DNA of 64,000 nucleotides from DATBGO01 sp963785765 (GTDB lineage Bacteria > Actinomycetota > Actinomycetes > Streptosporangiales > Streptosporangiaceae): the NCBI GenBank assembly GCA_963785765.1, contig CAWAWM010000002.1:1-64000 (forward strand), given 5' to 3'. Shown piece after piece: positions 37,171-45,423 of this stretch (positions are counted from its first letter, which is position 1; each line of letters opens with the position of its first letter). The notes below the pieces were generated by a model, which did not search any database, was not told the DNA's origin, and saw nothing but the letters and a program-made list of their open reading frames with translations. A program made the position numbers and the translations under genes.

Positions 37171-37545
37171 TCAGTCCTGGACCGGCCGCACCTCGACCGA
37201 ACCGCCGAACTCGTATGTCGGGCACGTGCGCGCCACGTCGATGGCGTCTTCCAGGGAAGCGGCTTGGACGATCAAGTTGCCGGTCACCAGATCCTTCGAC
37301 TCAGCGTAGGGGCCGTCGGTGACCACGCGCTCGTGGCCTCGGACCGTGGCCCCCAGGTTGTCGAGTGCGGTTCCATTGTTACGCGCCCGACCCTGCCTGG
37401 CCAGCTCATCGGACCAGCGATACCACTTCTCGACGTGGGCCTGAAGCTCCGAGGGCGACAGATCGTGCCCCGAGACAGCGCCCCCGCGAAAGATCAACAT
37501 GAACTTGCTCCGCAGGGCGTGTTCCTCGCTTCGAGGTTCCGACAT
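37171..37545 (-). CDS. YCII-related (DGPF-domain) protein
   Basis: A ~124-residue protein with KFMLIFRGGAVSGHDLSPSE near the start and the signature VTDGPYAESKDLVTGN, a variant of the DGPFAES motif. Such genes accompany ECF42 sigma factors and are usually their targets. The ATG at 37545 (MSEPRSEEHALR) follows GGAGGT by a few bases and is preferred to the upstream ATG at 37578. It ends 15 bp before the sigma factor gene. Confidence 0.85.
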   Translation of the reverse strand: MSEPRSEEHALRSKFMLIFRGGAVSGHDLSPSELQAHVEKWYRWSDELARQGRARNNGTALDNLGATVRGHERVVTDGPYAESKDLVTGNLIVQAASLEDAIDVARTCPTYEFGGSVEVRPVQD

Positions 37546-38144
37546 CATGACCTCCACCGTATCCGCCGCCGGGCTCATGGAATCACCCCACCGCTACGCT
37601 TGGACGGCGGGCTGCCGGACGCCGAGCCGATCAGAATGCCCTTGGATGGCTTACTTAAAGCGGCGGAGAAGGGCGGAGAAGGAAGAATTGCTACTCGGCT
37701 TGTCCAGCCTCAGCAGGATTTCGCGGAACAGCCGGAAGCTGATGCGAGTGCCGGAGTTCCTCCTCGCCCATCGTGCCAGAACCCTCACGACTAACTACCT
37801 CATCACTTGCAAGGAGATGTGGGTGCGGCGACACGAGCTCGTGCCGGATTCGGAGCGCCCGGTGAATGGCTTCCGTGAGCTGAGGAGGCTTAGCGGCTCG
37901 CACAGGAAGACAGTTGAGTCGTATGCCTGATCATGCCCGATACGTACCCAGATCAGCCCACCGCGCGGTGCCTTGCCTGCTCAGGCCGTGGTAGCTCTGT
38001 TCCCTGTCAGCGAATAATCCACCAATTTCCGGCCGACTTGATGATGCATCATCTGGTTAGTTAGGCGACGCCAGAATTGGAAACATCTGCGCGCCAATGC
38101 AGCCTGTGGCGGCCTCAGCCTCAGCCGCGAATATTCGGCCATCT
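37546..38144. other. Unassigned stretch before flank repeat L
   Basis: No domain is recognised. The promoter of the YCII-sigma unit should lie at the left end, but no clear -35/-10 is seen. Confidence 0.4.
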
Positions 38145-38537
38145 GCGCCCATTTGCCAGCCATCCCGTGTCGCCGACGGTGACCGTGAGCGCACCGGCAT
38201 CGGGGTAATGTGCGCTGCGCTGCTTTCTGCGATAAGTGCAGGGCCATCCTGCAGCTGGCGCGACGACTGCACCCAGGCGGCGAAGCGGCAGGCGCAACGT
38301 CGCACTGTGATGATCATGGCTGATTGTGTTCCGTGCCTGTTCCGTCAAATCGGCGCTCGGCACGGCAACGGCCCAGGGCGGCGGATCCAGCGCGCCGGTC
38401 CGGCCGGTATCACTGCAGTTCAGGGCCATGTTGGCCGGTGATGACCAGGGAGGACCCGGGCGAACGCGCGGTGGCCCGGACCATGCACTTTCAGCGTGAT
38501 GGATGGTCCGCGTACTGGACCTGAGCTGGGGTATTGC
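38145..38537. repeat. Flank repeat L, copy 2
   Basis: Homologous to 30053-30448 along its whole length, ending at the tRNA-Tyr fragment, with the paired TGTTCCGT words conserved at 38327-38345. The two copies diverge by scattered changes, for example GGCATCGGGGTAATG versus TGATCGGGATATATG. Confidence 0.85.
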
Positions 38538-38590
38538 TGGTGGCAGGTGTTGGGTTCGAACCAACGTAGGCTTAGCCGACGGTTTTACAG
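38538..38590 (-). repeat. tRNA-Tyr 3'-half repeat, copy 3 (candidate att site)
   Basis: Identical over 53 bp to copy 1 at 16052-16104. It is the only copy with both recurrent flanks: L on the left (shared with copy 2) and A on the right (shared with copy 1). It therefore looks like the junction of two elements of one family. Confidence 0.88.
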
Positions 38591-38801
38591 ATATCCGCCG
38601 ACATGCCCCGGACCTGCGCCAACGCACTTCGCCGGACGATTTTCCCGCGTATTCTCCGCCAGCTGCACGCAAGGTGCCGCGTGGCATCCTGCAGGCCGCC
38701 GACCAGCCAAAAGGCCCGGCCCACGGACATCAGCTACCATCAGAAGTTGCCCGCCACGGCCATCACCCAACAATAACCCGCAGACGGTCATCCGACACGG
38801 A
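38591..38801. repeat. Flank repeat A, copy 2
   Basis: Homologous to 16105-16313. The homology stops at about 38801, exactly where a truncated PIN-domain coding sequence begins, marking a recombination end. Confidence 0.82.
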
Positions 38802-39027
38802 GGAACTGTTCGGCTGGGTGGCGATGCATGAAGGCGGCTGGGAGCGAGCCCGCGACGTTCAGAAGGCGCTGACCGAGGCTGGCCAGCACCGGTCCGGGGG
38901 CGCGGCTGACCTGCTGATCGCGGCGACCGCCGAGCGGGACCGTCTGGTGATCTTGTGCGACGACCGGGACTACCTGGGCATCGCGGCCGTCACGGGCCAG
39001 CCCGTCAAGGTCATCACCGAGGCCTGA
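38802..39027 (+). pseudogene. PIN-domain (VapC-like) toxin C-terminal fragment
   Basis: The frame reads TEELFGWVAMHEGGWERARD, ALTEAGQHRSGGAADLLIAA and TAERDRLVILCDDRDYLGIA, the last two-thirds of a PIN toxin with the conserved AADLLIAATAE and DDRDY motifs. The N-terminal strand with the first catalytic Asp is lost at the repeat boundary, so it is inactive. Confidence 0.75.
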
Positions 39028-39110
39028 TCAACGGTACCGATTCCTTTCGCCGGGCGGCCAGGTCTACCTGATTGACGGCCTTTGCAGGCGAGAGAATCAG
39101 GAGCGAGCAC

Positions 39111-39662
39111 GTGACCGAACTGGATAGAGCCCTGAGCAGCACCATGGCAGTCCTTCAGAAAGTTCAGCCCGGCGACCTGGATGCAGCCACGCCGTGCGCA
39201 TCCTGGGACGTTCGCGCGCTGATCAACCACTTCACCGACACGGCCCGCTGGTGGGCCGGTGTCGTCAGCGGCACTAGCGAGCCCACCGACGTGGACTACA
39301 CGGCCGGTGATTTCGTCGCCGCCTACGAGGAGGGCGCCCGGATGGCGGCGGCGGCGTTCGAGGCCGATGGCGTGCTCGGCCGGATGATCCGGCTGCCGTT
39401 CGGCGAGTTCCCGGGCGCTGCCGTGCGGAGCATGGCGGCCCTCGATCAGTTCGCTCACGGCTGGGACCTGGCCCGCGCTACCGGCTACCCGGGCGACCTG
39501 GACCCCGAGCTGGCGACCGCGCTGCTCGCCTCGGCACGGCTGGCGATCACCGACGGTTTCCGCGGGCCGGACGGGCAGGCCCCGTTCGGGCCCGTCGCGC
39601 CCGCGCCGGCCGGGGCCGGGCCCGCGGACCAGCTCGCCGCCTACCTCGGCCGGCCGGTGTGA
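39111..39662 (+). CDS. TIGR03086/DinB-like mycothiol-dependent-type protein
   Basis: A ~183-residue helical-bundle protein: VLQKVQPGDLDAATPCASWD, VRALINHFTDTARWWAGVVS and SMAALDQFAHGWDLARATGY. The conserved histidines (the one in NHF and the one in FAHGWD) fit the metal site of the DinB/MDMPI fold, seen in mycothiol-dependent enzymes. The GTG at 39111 is chosen because AGGAG lies about 8 bases upstream. It ends 3 bp before an ECF sigma gene, so the two are coupled. Confidence 0.85.
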   Translation: MTELDRALSSTMAVLQKVQPGDLDAATPCASWDVRALINHFTDTARWWAGVVSGTSEPTDVDYTAGDFVAAYEEGARMAAAAFEADGVLGRMIRLPFGEFPGAAVRSMAALDQFAHGWDLARATGYPGDLDPELATALLASARLAITDGFRGPDGQAPFGPVAPAPAGAGPADQLAAYLGRPV

Positions 39663-39665
39663 CTG

Positions 39666-40665
39666 ATGCCGGATAGCGCGGCGTTCGGCCGGGACACGGA
39701 GCTGTTCCGGCGCGAGCTGTTCGCGCACTGCTATCGGATGCTCGGCTCGGTCGCGGACGCCGAGGACCTGGTCCAGGAGACCTACCTGCGCGCCTGGCGC
39801 TCGTACGACAGCTTCGAGGGCCGGTCCTCGGTGCGCACGTGGCTGTACCAGATCGCGACCAATGCGTGCCTCACGGCGCTGTCCCGTCGCGATCGCCGGG
39901 TGCTGCCGTCGGGACTATACGACGCGGAGCCGGATCCGGCGGTATGGCCCGAGGACGCCGGACCGGACGTCGCGTGGCTCGACCCGGTCCCGGACACGCT
40001 GGCAATCCCGGAGGCGGCCGACCCGGCGGTCATCGTCACCGCCCGCGAGAGCCTGCGGCTGGCACTCATCGCGAGCCTGCAGTATCTGCCGCCCCGGCAG
40101 CGCGCCGTGCTCGTCCTGCGCGACGTGCTCGAGTTTCCCGCCGCGCAGGTCGCGGTCATGCTCGACACGACGACGGCGTCAGTGAAGAGCGCGCTGCAGC
40201 GGGCCCGGGCCCGGCTGCAGGAAGTAGCCCCCGCAGCTGATCAGATCACCGAGCCGGACATACCGCAGGCCCGGGCGCTGCTGGATGAGTACATCGCCGC
40301 GTTCGAGAACGCCGACGCCGCTGCCCTCGAGCGGCTGCTGGTCGAGGACGTCATCCTGGAGGCGACGCCGCTGCGGTCCTGGTTCTCGGGCCGCCGTGCC
40401 TGCATCCCGTTCCTGCGCGACCGCGTCCTCGGCGCCGGCCGGCGACTGGCGGATGCTGGCCACCGGCGCCAACGGCCAGCCCGCCGCGGCGGTGTACGCG
40501 CGGGACGCTGACGGGCAGCTGCAGCCCTACGGCGTCTGCGTGCTGACCGTGACCGACCGCGGGATCAGCCAGGTTACCTCGTTCGGAAATCCCGGCCTGC
40601 TCGCGGTGTTCGGGTTTCCTCCCGAGCCGGGTATGACCGGACCATGGACACCCACCTCGAGGTAG
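39666..40665 (+). CDS. ECF sigma factor with SnoaL-like C-terminal domain, frameshifted
   Basis: Region 2 (LFAHCYRMLGSVADAEDLVQ, then ETYLRAWRSYDSFEGRSSVR, TWLYQIATNACLTALSRR) and region 4 (LQYLPPRQRAVLVLRDVLEF, TTTASVKSALQRARARLQEV) are intact. A C-terminal SnoaL-like domain follows, as in TIGR02960-type sigma factors. Near 40440 the frame shifts by one base in GGCGCCGGCCGGCGACTGG; the other frame continues DWRMLATGANGQPAAAVYAR to the stop at 40665. Only the C-terminal domain is affected. Indel error or real mutation cannot be told apart. Confidence 0.82.
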
Positions 40666-40765
40666 TCGTCATCCCGGTCTCCGGGGTGGACCGGGCCAAG
40701 GCCTTCTATTCCATGCTCGGCTGGCGGCTGGACGCCGACGTCAGCGGGGACGAGTACTCCGCGAC
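40644..40765 (+). pseudogene. VOC-family protein N-terminal fragment cut at att junction
   Basis: The frame starts MDTHLEVVVIPVSGVDRAKA and FYSMLGWRLDADVSGDE, a normal VOC N-terminus, then loses homology. About 95 bp later comes tRNA-Tyr copy 4. The rest of the gene has been removed, marking another boundary. Confidence 0.75.
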
Positions 40766-40815
40766 CACCCGCAGGAGACCGGATCTGGCCGGACACAGCC
40801 GGACAGCGACAAAAG

Positions 40816-40855
40816 CGACCCCTGGCCGCATATGCGCAGGCCAGAGGTCGTTTTT
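40816..40855. terminator. Rho-independent terminator next to tRNA-Tyr copy 4
   Basis: CGACCCCTGGCC (40816-40827) pairs with GGCCAGAGGTCG (40839-40850) with one mismatch, followed by TTTTT (40851-40855) on the plus strand and a CTTTT run in the other direction. It can work both ways and lies 5 bp from the tRNA 3' end, where a tRNA-Tyr terminator would be. Confidence 0.7.
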
Positions 40856-40860
40856 GCTGG

Positions 40861-40913
40861 TGGTGGCAGGTGTTGGGTTCGAACCAACGTAGGCTTAGCC
40901 GACGGTTTTACAG
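40861..40913 (-). repeat. tRNA-Tyr 3'-half repeat, copy 4 (candidate att site)
   Basis: Same 53-bp sequence as copies 1 and 3. Its right flank is type C, shared with copy 5, and no 5' tRNA half is present. Confidence 0.87.
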
Positions 40914-41186
40914 TGAGCCGATCCCGGCCCATCGGAATAGCCACTGGCCTGCCGTTCCCTATTTCCCGCGGCGTGAATACCGCGTTCTGTCCGTGTGGCG
41001 TCCGTGGTCCCGGAGTGTGCCTGGCCAGCGCGACGCAGGTTTGGGATCATGTCCCATCAAGTCCAGCTGAGTCCAGCTGCATCCCATCTTCCCACCGCCG
41101 TCCCGGACCCGGCCTGGCACGCCGCTAAGCCACCGGCCTGCCGCAGCCGATGCACGCCGCTCCCCCCGGCCGGACATGCGCCGGAT
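40914..41186. repeat. Flank repeat C, copy 1
   Basis: About 270 bp very similar to 45524-45796 (begins TGAGCCGATCCCGGCCCATC). The first 100 bp are almost identical and similarity falls slowly with distance from the tRNA fragment. No gene is read in it. Confidence 0.85.
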
Positions 41187-41227
41187 GGAGTCTGGGGTTT
41201 CGCGGCTGGCTCACGTGGTTCATGCGG

Positions 41228-42067
41228 TTAGCGGAAGTCGGCTGCGTGGTCGCGGGCCCATTCGGCAAATGTCAGCGCGGGGCGCCCCAGGATCTCGGGC
41301 ACCGCGTCGGTAGCCAGCTCGGCGGGGAGCTGGGGCACGCTCCCGCGGTCCTGGAGGACGCGCTCGACGATCGTCCCGGGCAGCTGGGTGAGCAGCTGGG
41401 CGCGGTAGGTCTCCACGTCCACCTCCTCCAGCCGCACCGGCTCGCCGAGCGCCCCGGCGATCGCGGCGACCTGCTCGCGCACGGTCACCGGGCCTGCCCC
41501 CAGCACCGGGTAGGCCGCGCCGCGGTGCCTGTCGTCCAGCAGTGCCCGCACCGCCACCTGGGCAATGTCGCGTTCGTGGACCGGGGAGGTGACCGCCTCT
41601 GGAAACGCGGTGCGCAGCACGCGCCCGGTGCGGATCGACTGCCACCAGCGCAGCGCGTTCGTCGCATAGTAGCCAGGCCGCACGAAGGTCCGGTCAAGAC
41701 CGGCCTCCTCCAGCGCCCGCTCAGCCGCGATGTGCCGCACTGCGATTGGGTTGGCTTCTGAGTCCGGGTACAGCACCGTGCTTGAGGACAGCAGCACCAC
41801 GTGCTCCACGCCCGCCTTCCGCGCCGCCGCCGCGAACTCCGCCGCGCCTTCGGGATGCGCGTAGAGGAACACCTTGCGCACGCCGGCCAGGGCGGCAGGC
41901 CAGGACGCCGGGTCGGCCAGGTCGGCGCGCGCCACCTCGACGCCGGCGGGGAACTCGCCGGGCCGCGGGGCGCGGCTCGACGCGCGCACCGGTTCCCCGG
42001 CCGCCGCCAGCCCCGCCAGCACGGCCCCGCCGACGTCCCCCCGGGCACCGGTCACCAGAACGGTCAT
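41228..42067 (-). CDS. NmrA/NAD(P)H-binding family protein
   Basis: A 279-residue atypical SDR: MTVLVTGARGDVGGAVLAGL at the N-terminus (nucleotide-binding TGxxGxxG type), VEHVVLLSSSTVLYPDSEAN in the middle, and RPGYYATNALRWWQSIRTGR. NmrA-like proteins sense or reduce NAD(P)H or act on quinones; catalytic tyrosine not clear. It is downstream of other TetR-linked enzymes but separated from them by about 130 bp. Confidence 0.85.
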   Translation of the reverse strand: MTVLVTGARGDVGGAVLAGLAAAGEPVRASSRAPRPGEFPAGVEVARADLADPASWPAALAGVRKVFLYAHPEGAAEFAAAARKAGVEHVVLLSSSTVLYPDSEANPIAVRHIAAERALEEAGLDRTFVRPGYYATNALRWWQSIRTGRVLRTAFPEAVTSPVHERDIAQVAVRALLDDRHRGAAYPVLGAGPVTVREQVAAIAGALGEPVRLEEVDVETYRAQLLTQLPGTIVERVLQDRGSVPQLPAELATDAVPEILGRPALTFAEWARDHAADFR

Positions 42068-42201
42068 GGCGCATCCTCCTGAGTTTCAGACTTCATCTTT
42101 TGAGACCTGACCGCAGCACAGGCCTGGCGCCTGCGGACGCCAGGACCGCCCTGGCTGGGCAGCCCGCCCGGTTCTGCGGGACGTCGCGGCGGTACGCGGT
42201 C

Positions 42202-42660
42202 TCATGGCGCTGGCGGCGCTGGGCGGACCTGGAATACCGCGACGTGGCCGGCGGCTGCGGCGAAGGCGTCGGGGTCGGGGCTGGTGGTGATGCCGGCCCG
42301 GGCGAACATCGGGGCGCCTTTTGGGACCTCGCGCGGGTAGGCGCGCATGACCTGTTCTTTCAGCGTGCTGTCGGTGACCTCGGTGAGCGTGACGGGCTCG
42401 CGGCGGCGCCCGCGGGAGAGCTGGGCGTGCCCGGCGGCCCGGACGTTGCGGGCCCAGTCGGAATCCGGCAGCGCAGACACTAGGTACCGGCCGCCGCTGA
42501 CCGTCAGCGGCGAGACCGGAGCCGAGCGCGGCTTGCCGGTGCGCCATCCCGGCACTGTGAGCACGTGTACGGGCCCCATCGTGAGCCCGATGCGCGACAT
42601 GACGAGCGCCGCGCGGTTGGCGGCCCGGAGCCAGCGGGGCACGGGCTTAACGTCTGGCAC
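42202..42660 (-). CDS. F420-type (DUF385/DDN) nitroreductase-family protein
   Basis: A 152-residue split-barrel protein: MGPVHVLTVPGWRTGKPRSA, PVSPLTVSGGRYLVSALPDS and DWARNVRAAGHAQLSRGRRR. This pattern is characteristic of deazaflavin-dependent nitroreductases (DDN family) of actinobacteria, which use F420H2. Substrate unknown. It lies 60 bp after the ABM gene. Confidence 0.85.
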   Translation of the reverse strand: MPDVKPVPRWLRAANRAALVMSRIGLTMGPVHVLTVPGWRTGKPRSAPVSPLTVSGGRYLVSALPDSDWARNVRAAGHAQLSRGRRREPVTLTEVTDSTLKEQVMRAYPREVPKGAPMFARAGITTSPDPDAFAAAAGHVAVFQVRPAPPAP

Positions 42661-42720
42661 GGCAGGTCCTTTCGGTCAGCGGAGTACGCGTGCATCGCGC
42701 CGCTGGCGGGATCGGCGCCT

Positions 42721-43008
42721 TCATCCGACGGTGATCTCGTCGAGGTGCACGAGGCTTCCTGGCTGGGCGGTGCTGAGGGCGGGAACGGCCGCAATGAAGT
42801 CGTGCACGGGCTGGGTCTGCAGGTGCTCGGCGAACGCGGCAGCGCTGGCGTAGACCTCGTAGAGGTAGAAGCGGCCAGGCGCGTCGCGGGCCTCGTAGGC
42901 GGTGAAGGTGAGGCAGCCGGGCTCGCGGCGGACCTGGGCGGCCAGTTCGGCGATCTTCTCGCGGAGCTGGCCGGCCAGGCCCGGCCTCGCGTCGAGGACC
43001 GCGATCAT
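42721..43008 (-). CDS. Antibiotic-biosynthesis-monooxygenase (ABM) domain protein
   Basis: A 95-residue dimeric alpha-beta barrel: IAVLDARPGLAGQLREKIAE, AAQVRREPGCLTFTAYEARD and FYLYEVYASAAAFAEHLQTQ. ABM proteins oxidise quinones or act as small monooxygenases. Length is normal. It is the neighbour of an MBL-fold hydrolase and a DDN-type reductase in a probable operon. Confidence 0.88.
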   Translation of the reverse strand: MIAVLDARPGLAGQLREKIAELAAQVRREPGCLTFTAYEARDAPGRFYLYEVYASAAAFAEHLQTQPVHDFIAAVPALSTAQPGSLVHLDEITVG

Positions 43009-43120
43009 CGGTCGCGGGCCGGGGTCGTCCCGGCTGACCTTGAGGCTCTAGTGGTTCAGGGCGTCACGGACGCTGTTGTCGTCGCTGGGCATGGTCAGGG
43101 TTCCGCTCGGCTGCTCGGGG

Positions 43121-43876
43121 TCAGGGGGCGACGGTCAGCGGTTCGCCGGGGCTGATGACCTTGACCGGGATGTCGGGGGCCAGGCGGCGGGCGGCCTCGA
43201 CGAAGTGAGCGGGGTCCTTGTCGCTCTTGAGGAAGAGCATGTCGCCCACGGTGCCGCCGGTGAAGGCGTAGTGCTGCGGTACCGCCAGCCTGGGCCGCAG
43301 GGCGGCGGTGAGCTCGGCGGCCTCCTCGGCGTTCATGACGACCTGCTTGTTGCCCGCCATCCGGATGTGCAGGCCGTTGACGGGGAGAAGGGCCACGTCG
43401 AGGGGGCCGTAGCGGTCGGTCAGGGTGCGCAGTTCCGGTATGAGCAGCGTGTCCCCGGCGAAGTAGACGCTGCGGCCGCCGCCGCTGATCACGTAGGTGA
43501 CCTCGTAGACGCCGTGCTTGCCGGGGGCGGCGGTGATGGTCAGGTCGCCGACCCGGGCGGACTGCCACGGCTCGAGCGCGCGGACGTTAGTGAAGCCGGC
43601 CTTGCGGGCCTTCTCCACGACCGGCCCGGCGACCAGGAGGGGCACGTCCTTGTCGGGGTAGCGGCGGAAGGCATCGAGGTCGCAGTGGTCGTAGTGCTCG
43701 TGGCTGATCACGACGGCGTCCAGGTGTGGCAGCTGTTCCGGCTGGAAGGCGATCGGCTCGCCCGGGTGGTACAGGGCACGCTGGGAGAACCAGGGGTCGG
43801 TGAGCACGGTCAGGCCGCCGATCTGGATCAGGTGGCAGCTGTGGGTGACCCGGGTGATGACGAGCGGCTCGGTCAT
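43121..43876 (-). CDS. MBL-fold metallo-hydrolase (UlaG-like)
   Basis: A 251-residue metallo-beta-lactamase-fold protein. The metal motif HEHYDHCDLD is in AVVISHEHYDHCDLDAF; a later GKHGVYEV and GRSVYFAGDTLL supply further ligands. The pattern fits UlaG/NAPE-PLD-like lactonases or phosphodiesterases. The ATG at 43876 is preferred to an upstream frame start at 44053 because the extra 59 residues are random-looking and contain a short direct repeat. Confidence 0.87.
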   Translation of the reverse strand: MTEPLVITRVTHSCHLIQIGGLTVLTDPWFSQRALYHPGEPIAFQPEQLPHLDAVVISHEHYDHCDLDAFRRYPDKDVPLLVAGPVVEKARKAGFTNVRALEPWQSARVGDLTITAAPGKHGVYEVTYVISGGGRSVYFAGDTLLIPELRTLTDRYGPLDVALLPVNGLHIRMAGNKQVVMNAEEAAELTAALRPRLAVPQHYAFTGGTVGDMLFLKSDKDPAHFVEAARRLAPDIPVKVISPGEPLTVAP

Positions 43877-43943
43877 GACTGTTCCCTCACTTGGCAGATA
43901 GCGGGCATCGGAAAGCAGGCAGCGGGCATCGGAAAGGGAAAGC

Positions 43944-44378
43944 TCACCGGTCGCCTGCGCCGGCGAGGTGGGCCCCGCCCAGGGGGATGCGCTGCGGGGA
44001 GATGACCCGGCGGCTGATGCGCCAGCCGCCGTCGTGACGCCGCAGGGCGTCAAGGTGCGTCACGCTCGCGAGCGTCCCGTCCGCCCTGAGCATGAGGCCC
44101 TTGGACAGCGCGGTGACCTGGCCGTCGCCCTCGCCGCTGATGACGACGTTCGTCACGTGATGAGCGACGGGGTTTCCCGGGCCAAGTTGCAGGGCGGCGC
44201 TCCTGATCGCCTCGATCCCTTCAAAGGTTCCTACTCCCACGGCGCTCATGTCGTAGACGACGTCGGGCGTGAAGATCTCCCCGAGCCTGTCCAGGTGGCC
44301 TCCGTCGAACAGGTGCCCGTGCAAAGACAAGATCTCACCGATCGCCTGGCGGTCTTCCGCGTGCAGCTCGTGCGCCAC
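43944..44378 (-). CDS. SnoaL/NTF2-like protein
   Basis: A 144-residue NTF2-fold protein: AIGEILSLHGHLFDGGHLDR, LGEIFTPDVVYDMSAVGVGT and HHVTNVVISGEGDGQVTALS. The fold includes dehydratases and isomerases of aromatic or polyketide substrates. The GTG start at 44378 is supported by GGAGGG four bases upstream. It is divergent from the TetR gene at 44466 and probably the first gene under its control. Confidence 0.83.
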   Translation of the reverse strand: MAHELHAEDRQAIGEILSLHGHLFDGGHLDRLGEIFTPDVVYDMSAVGVGTFEGIEAIRSAALQLGPGNPVAHHVTNVVISGEGDGQVTALSKGLMLRADGTLASVTHLDALRRHDGGWRISRRVISPQRIPLGGAHLAGAGDR

Positions 44379-44397
44379 TGTGCCCTCCGTTTGTTTT

Positions 44398-44428
44398 GGT
44401 ACTCAGTACCGTAACATACTGCATACCT
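44398..44428. promoter_or_regulatory. Probable TetR operator in divergent promoter
   Basis: The intergenic region between the NTF2-like gene and the TetR gene contains the perfect palindrome GGTACTCAGTACC (44398-44410), followed by a related half-similar site GTAACATACTGCATACC. A TetR-type repressor binding here would control both directions. The operator identity is inferred. Confidence 0.55.
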
Positions 44429-44465
44429 CTTGGAACGGCAAACCGGCACCGGTATGCTTGCCGTT

Positions 44466-45092
44466 ATGACCCCGCCCCTCTCGCTCGTGGAGCGCAAGCA
44501 ACGCCAGGCCCGCCAGCGCATCATCGAGGCCGCCCGGGAGCTGTTCCTCGAGCGGGGCTTCGACGGCGTCTCGGTCGGCGACATCGCCGAACGCGCCGAA
44601 GTCGGCCGCACCACGTTCTTCCGCCACTTCGGCGACAAGCAGGAGGTCGTCTTCGCCAACGAGCAGGAACTGCTCGACACGATCACCGCAGCCAGACAGG
44701 CAGACAGCACCCCCGCCCCGCGAGGCGCGACCGAGGCCGTCGAACAGCTCCGCCCGATCGTCCTCGCCCTCTGCGCCCAGGCAACCGTCAACCCCGAGGC
44801 CTACGCCCGCCACTTCCAGCTCATCGAGCAGCACCCGGAGCTGCGCGCCCGCGACGCGGTGAAGATGCAGCAGATCGCCGACAAGCTGAGCGAGCTACTC
44901 ATGCACCGCGGATCCGACGAGGCCACCGCCCGCTTCGCCGCGCAGATCGCCATCGCCTGCTACCAGACCGCCAAAAGCCTCGGCAACAACCCCCGCACCC
45001 TGGCCGACGAGACCCAGGCCGCCTTCAGCCGAGCACTCACGCTCGGGACCGGCACCGCCCAGACCCAGCCGGAACCGCCCGGCTCAGGATGA
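44466..45092 (+). CDS. TetR-family transcriptional regulator
   Basis: A 208-residue regulator with a classical N-terminal helix-turn-helix: RQRIIEAARELFLERGFDGV, then SVGDIAERAEVGRTTFFRHF and GDKQEVVF. The C-terminal domain would bind an inducer. ATG at 44466 (MTPPLSLVERK) gives the usual N-terminus. It is divergently transcribed from the NTF2-MBL-ABM-DDN group, which it likely represses; the palindrome GGTACTCAGTACC sits in between. Confidence 0.9.
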   Translation: MTPPLSLVERKQRQARQRIIEAARELFLERGFDGVSVGDIAERAEVGRTTFFRHFGDKQEVVFANEQELLDTITAARQADSTPAPRGATEAVEQLRPIVLALCAQATVNPEAYARHFQLIEQHPELRARDAVKMQQIADKLSELLMHRGSDEATARFAAQIAIACYQTAKSLGNNPRTLADETQAAFSRALTLGTGTAQTQPEPPGSG

Positions 45093-45274
45093 CCCAGCCT
45101 GCGATCGCGGCCAACGATCAAATAGCTGCGTTGCTGGGGCCATTCTTCAACAAGCGAGTGGTGGTTGCAGCGGAGGAAACGACCCGGTGGTCGATTAACA
45201 CCGGCCGGGAAACACGCCGCTACCGGATGCTTGCGCTAGAAACGATCTTCCGGGAGCAAGCAGACTCGCCATGA
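45089..45274 (+). CDS. Small hypothetical protein coupled to TetR gene
   Basis: An ATG at 45089 overlaps the TetR stop (ATGA) and opens a 61-residue frame (MTQPAIAANDQIAALLGPFF, VVVAAEETTRWSINTGRETR). No family is recognised. The overlap favours translation, but the frame ends in a region near tRNA-Tyr copy 5 and could be a remnant. Confidence 0.4.
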   Translation: MTQPAIAANDQIAALLGPFFNKRVVVAAEETTRWSINTGRETRRYRMLALETIFREQADSP

Positions 45275-45423
45275 GCGGGCCGTGGAGGCGCGGCAAGACC
45301 ACGGAGCCAGCGGTGCGAGGAACCGCTGGCTCCGCCCCGATTCCGTCCGCCATATGTCCGTAACCACTGCTACGCAGGGGCTCACAGCGGCACATCATGA
45401 AACACGGCGGCACAACAGCAAGA

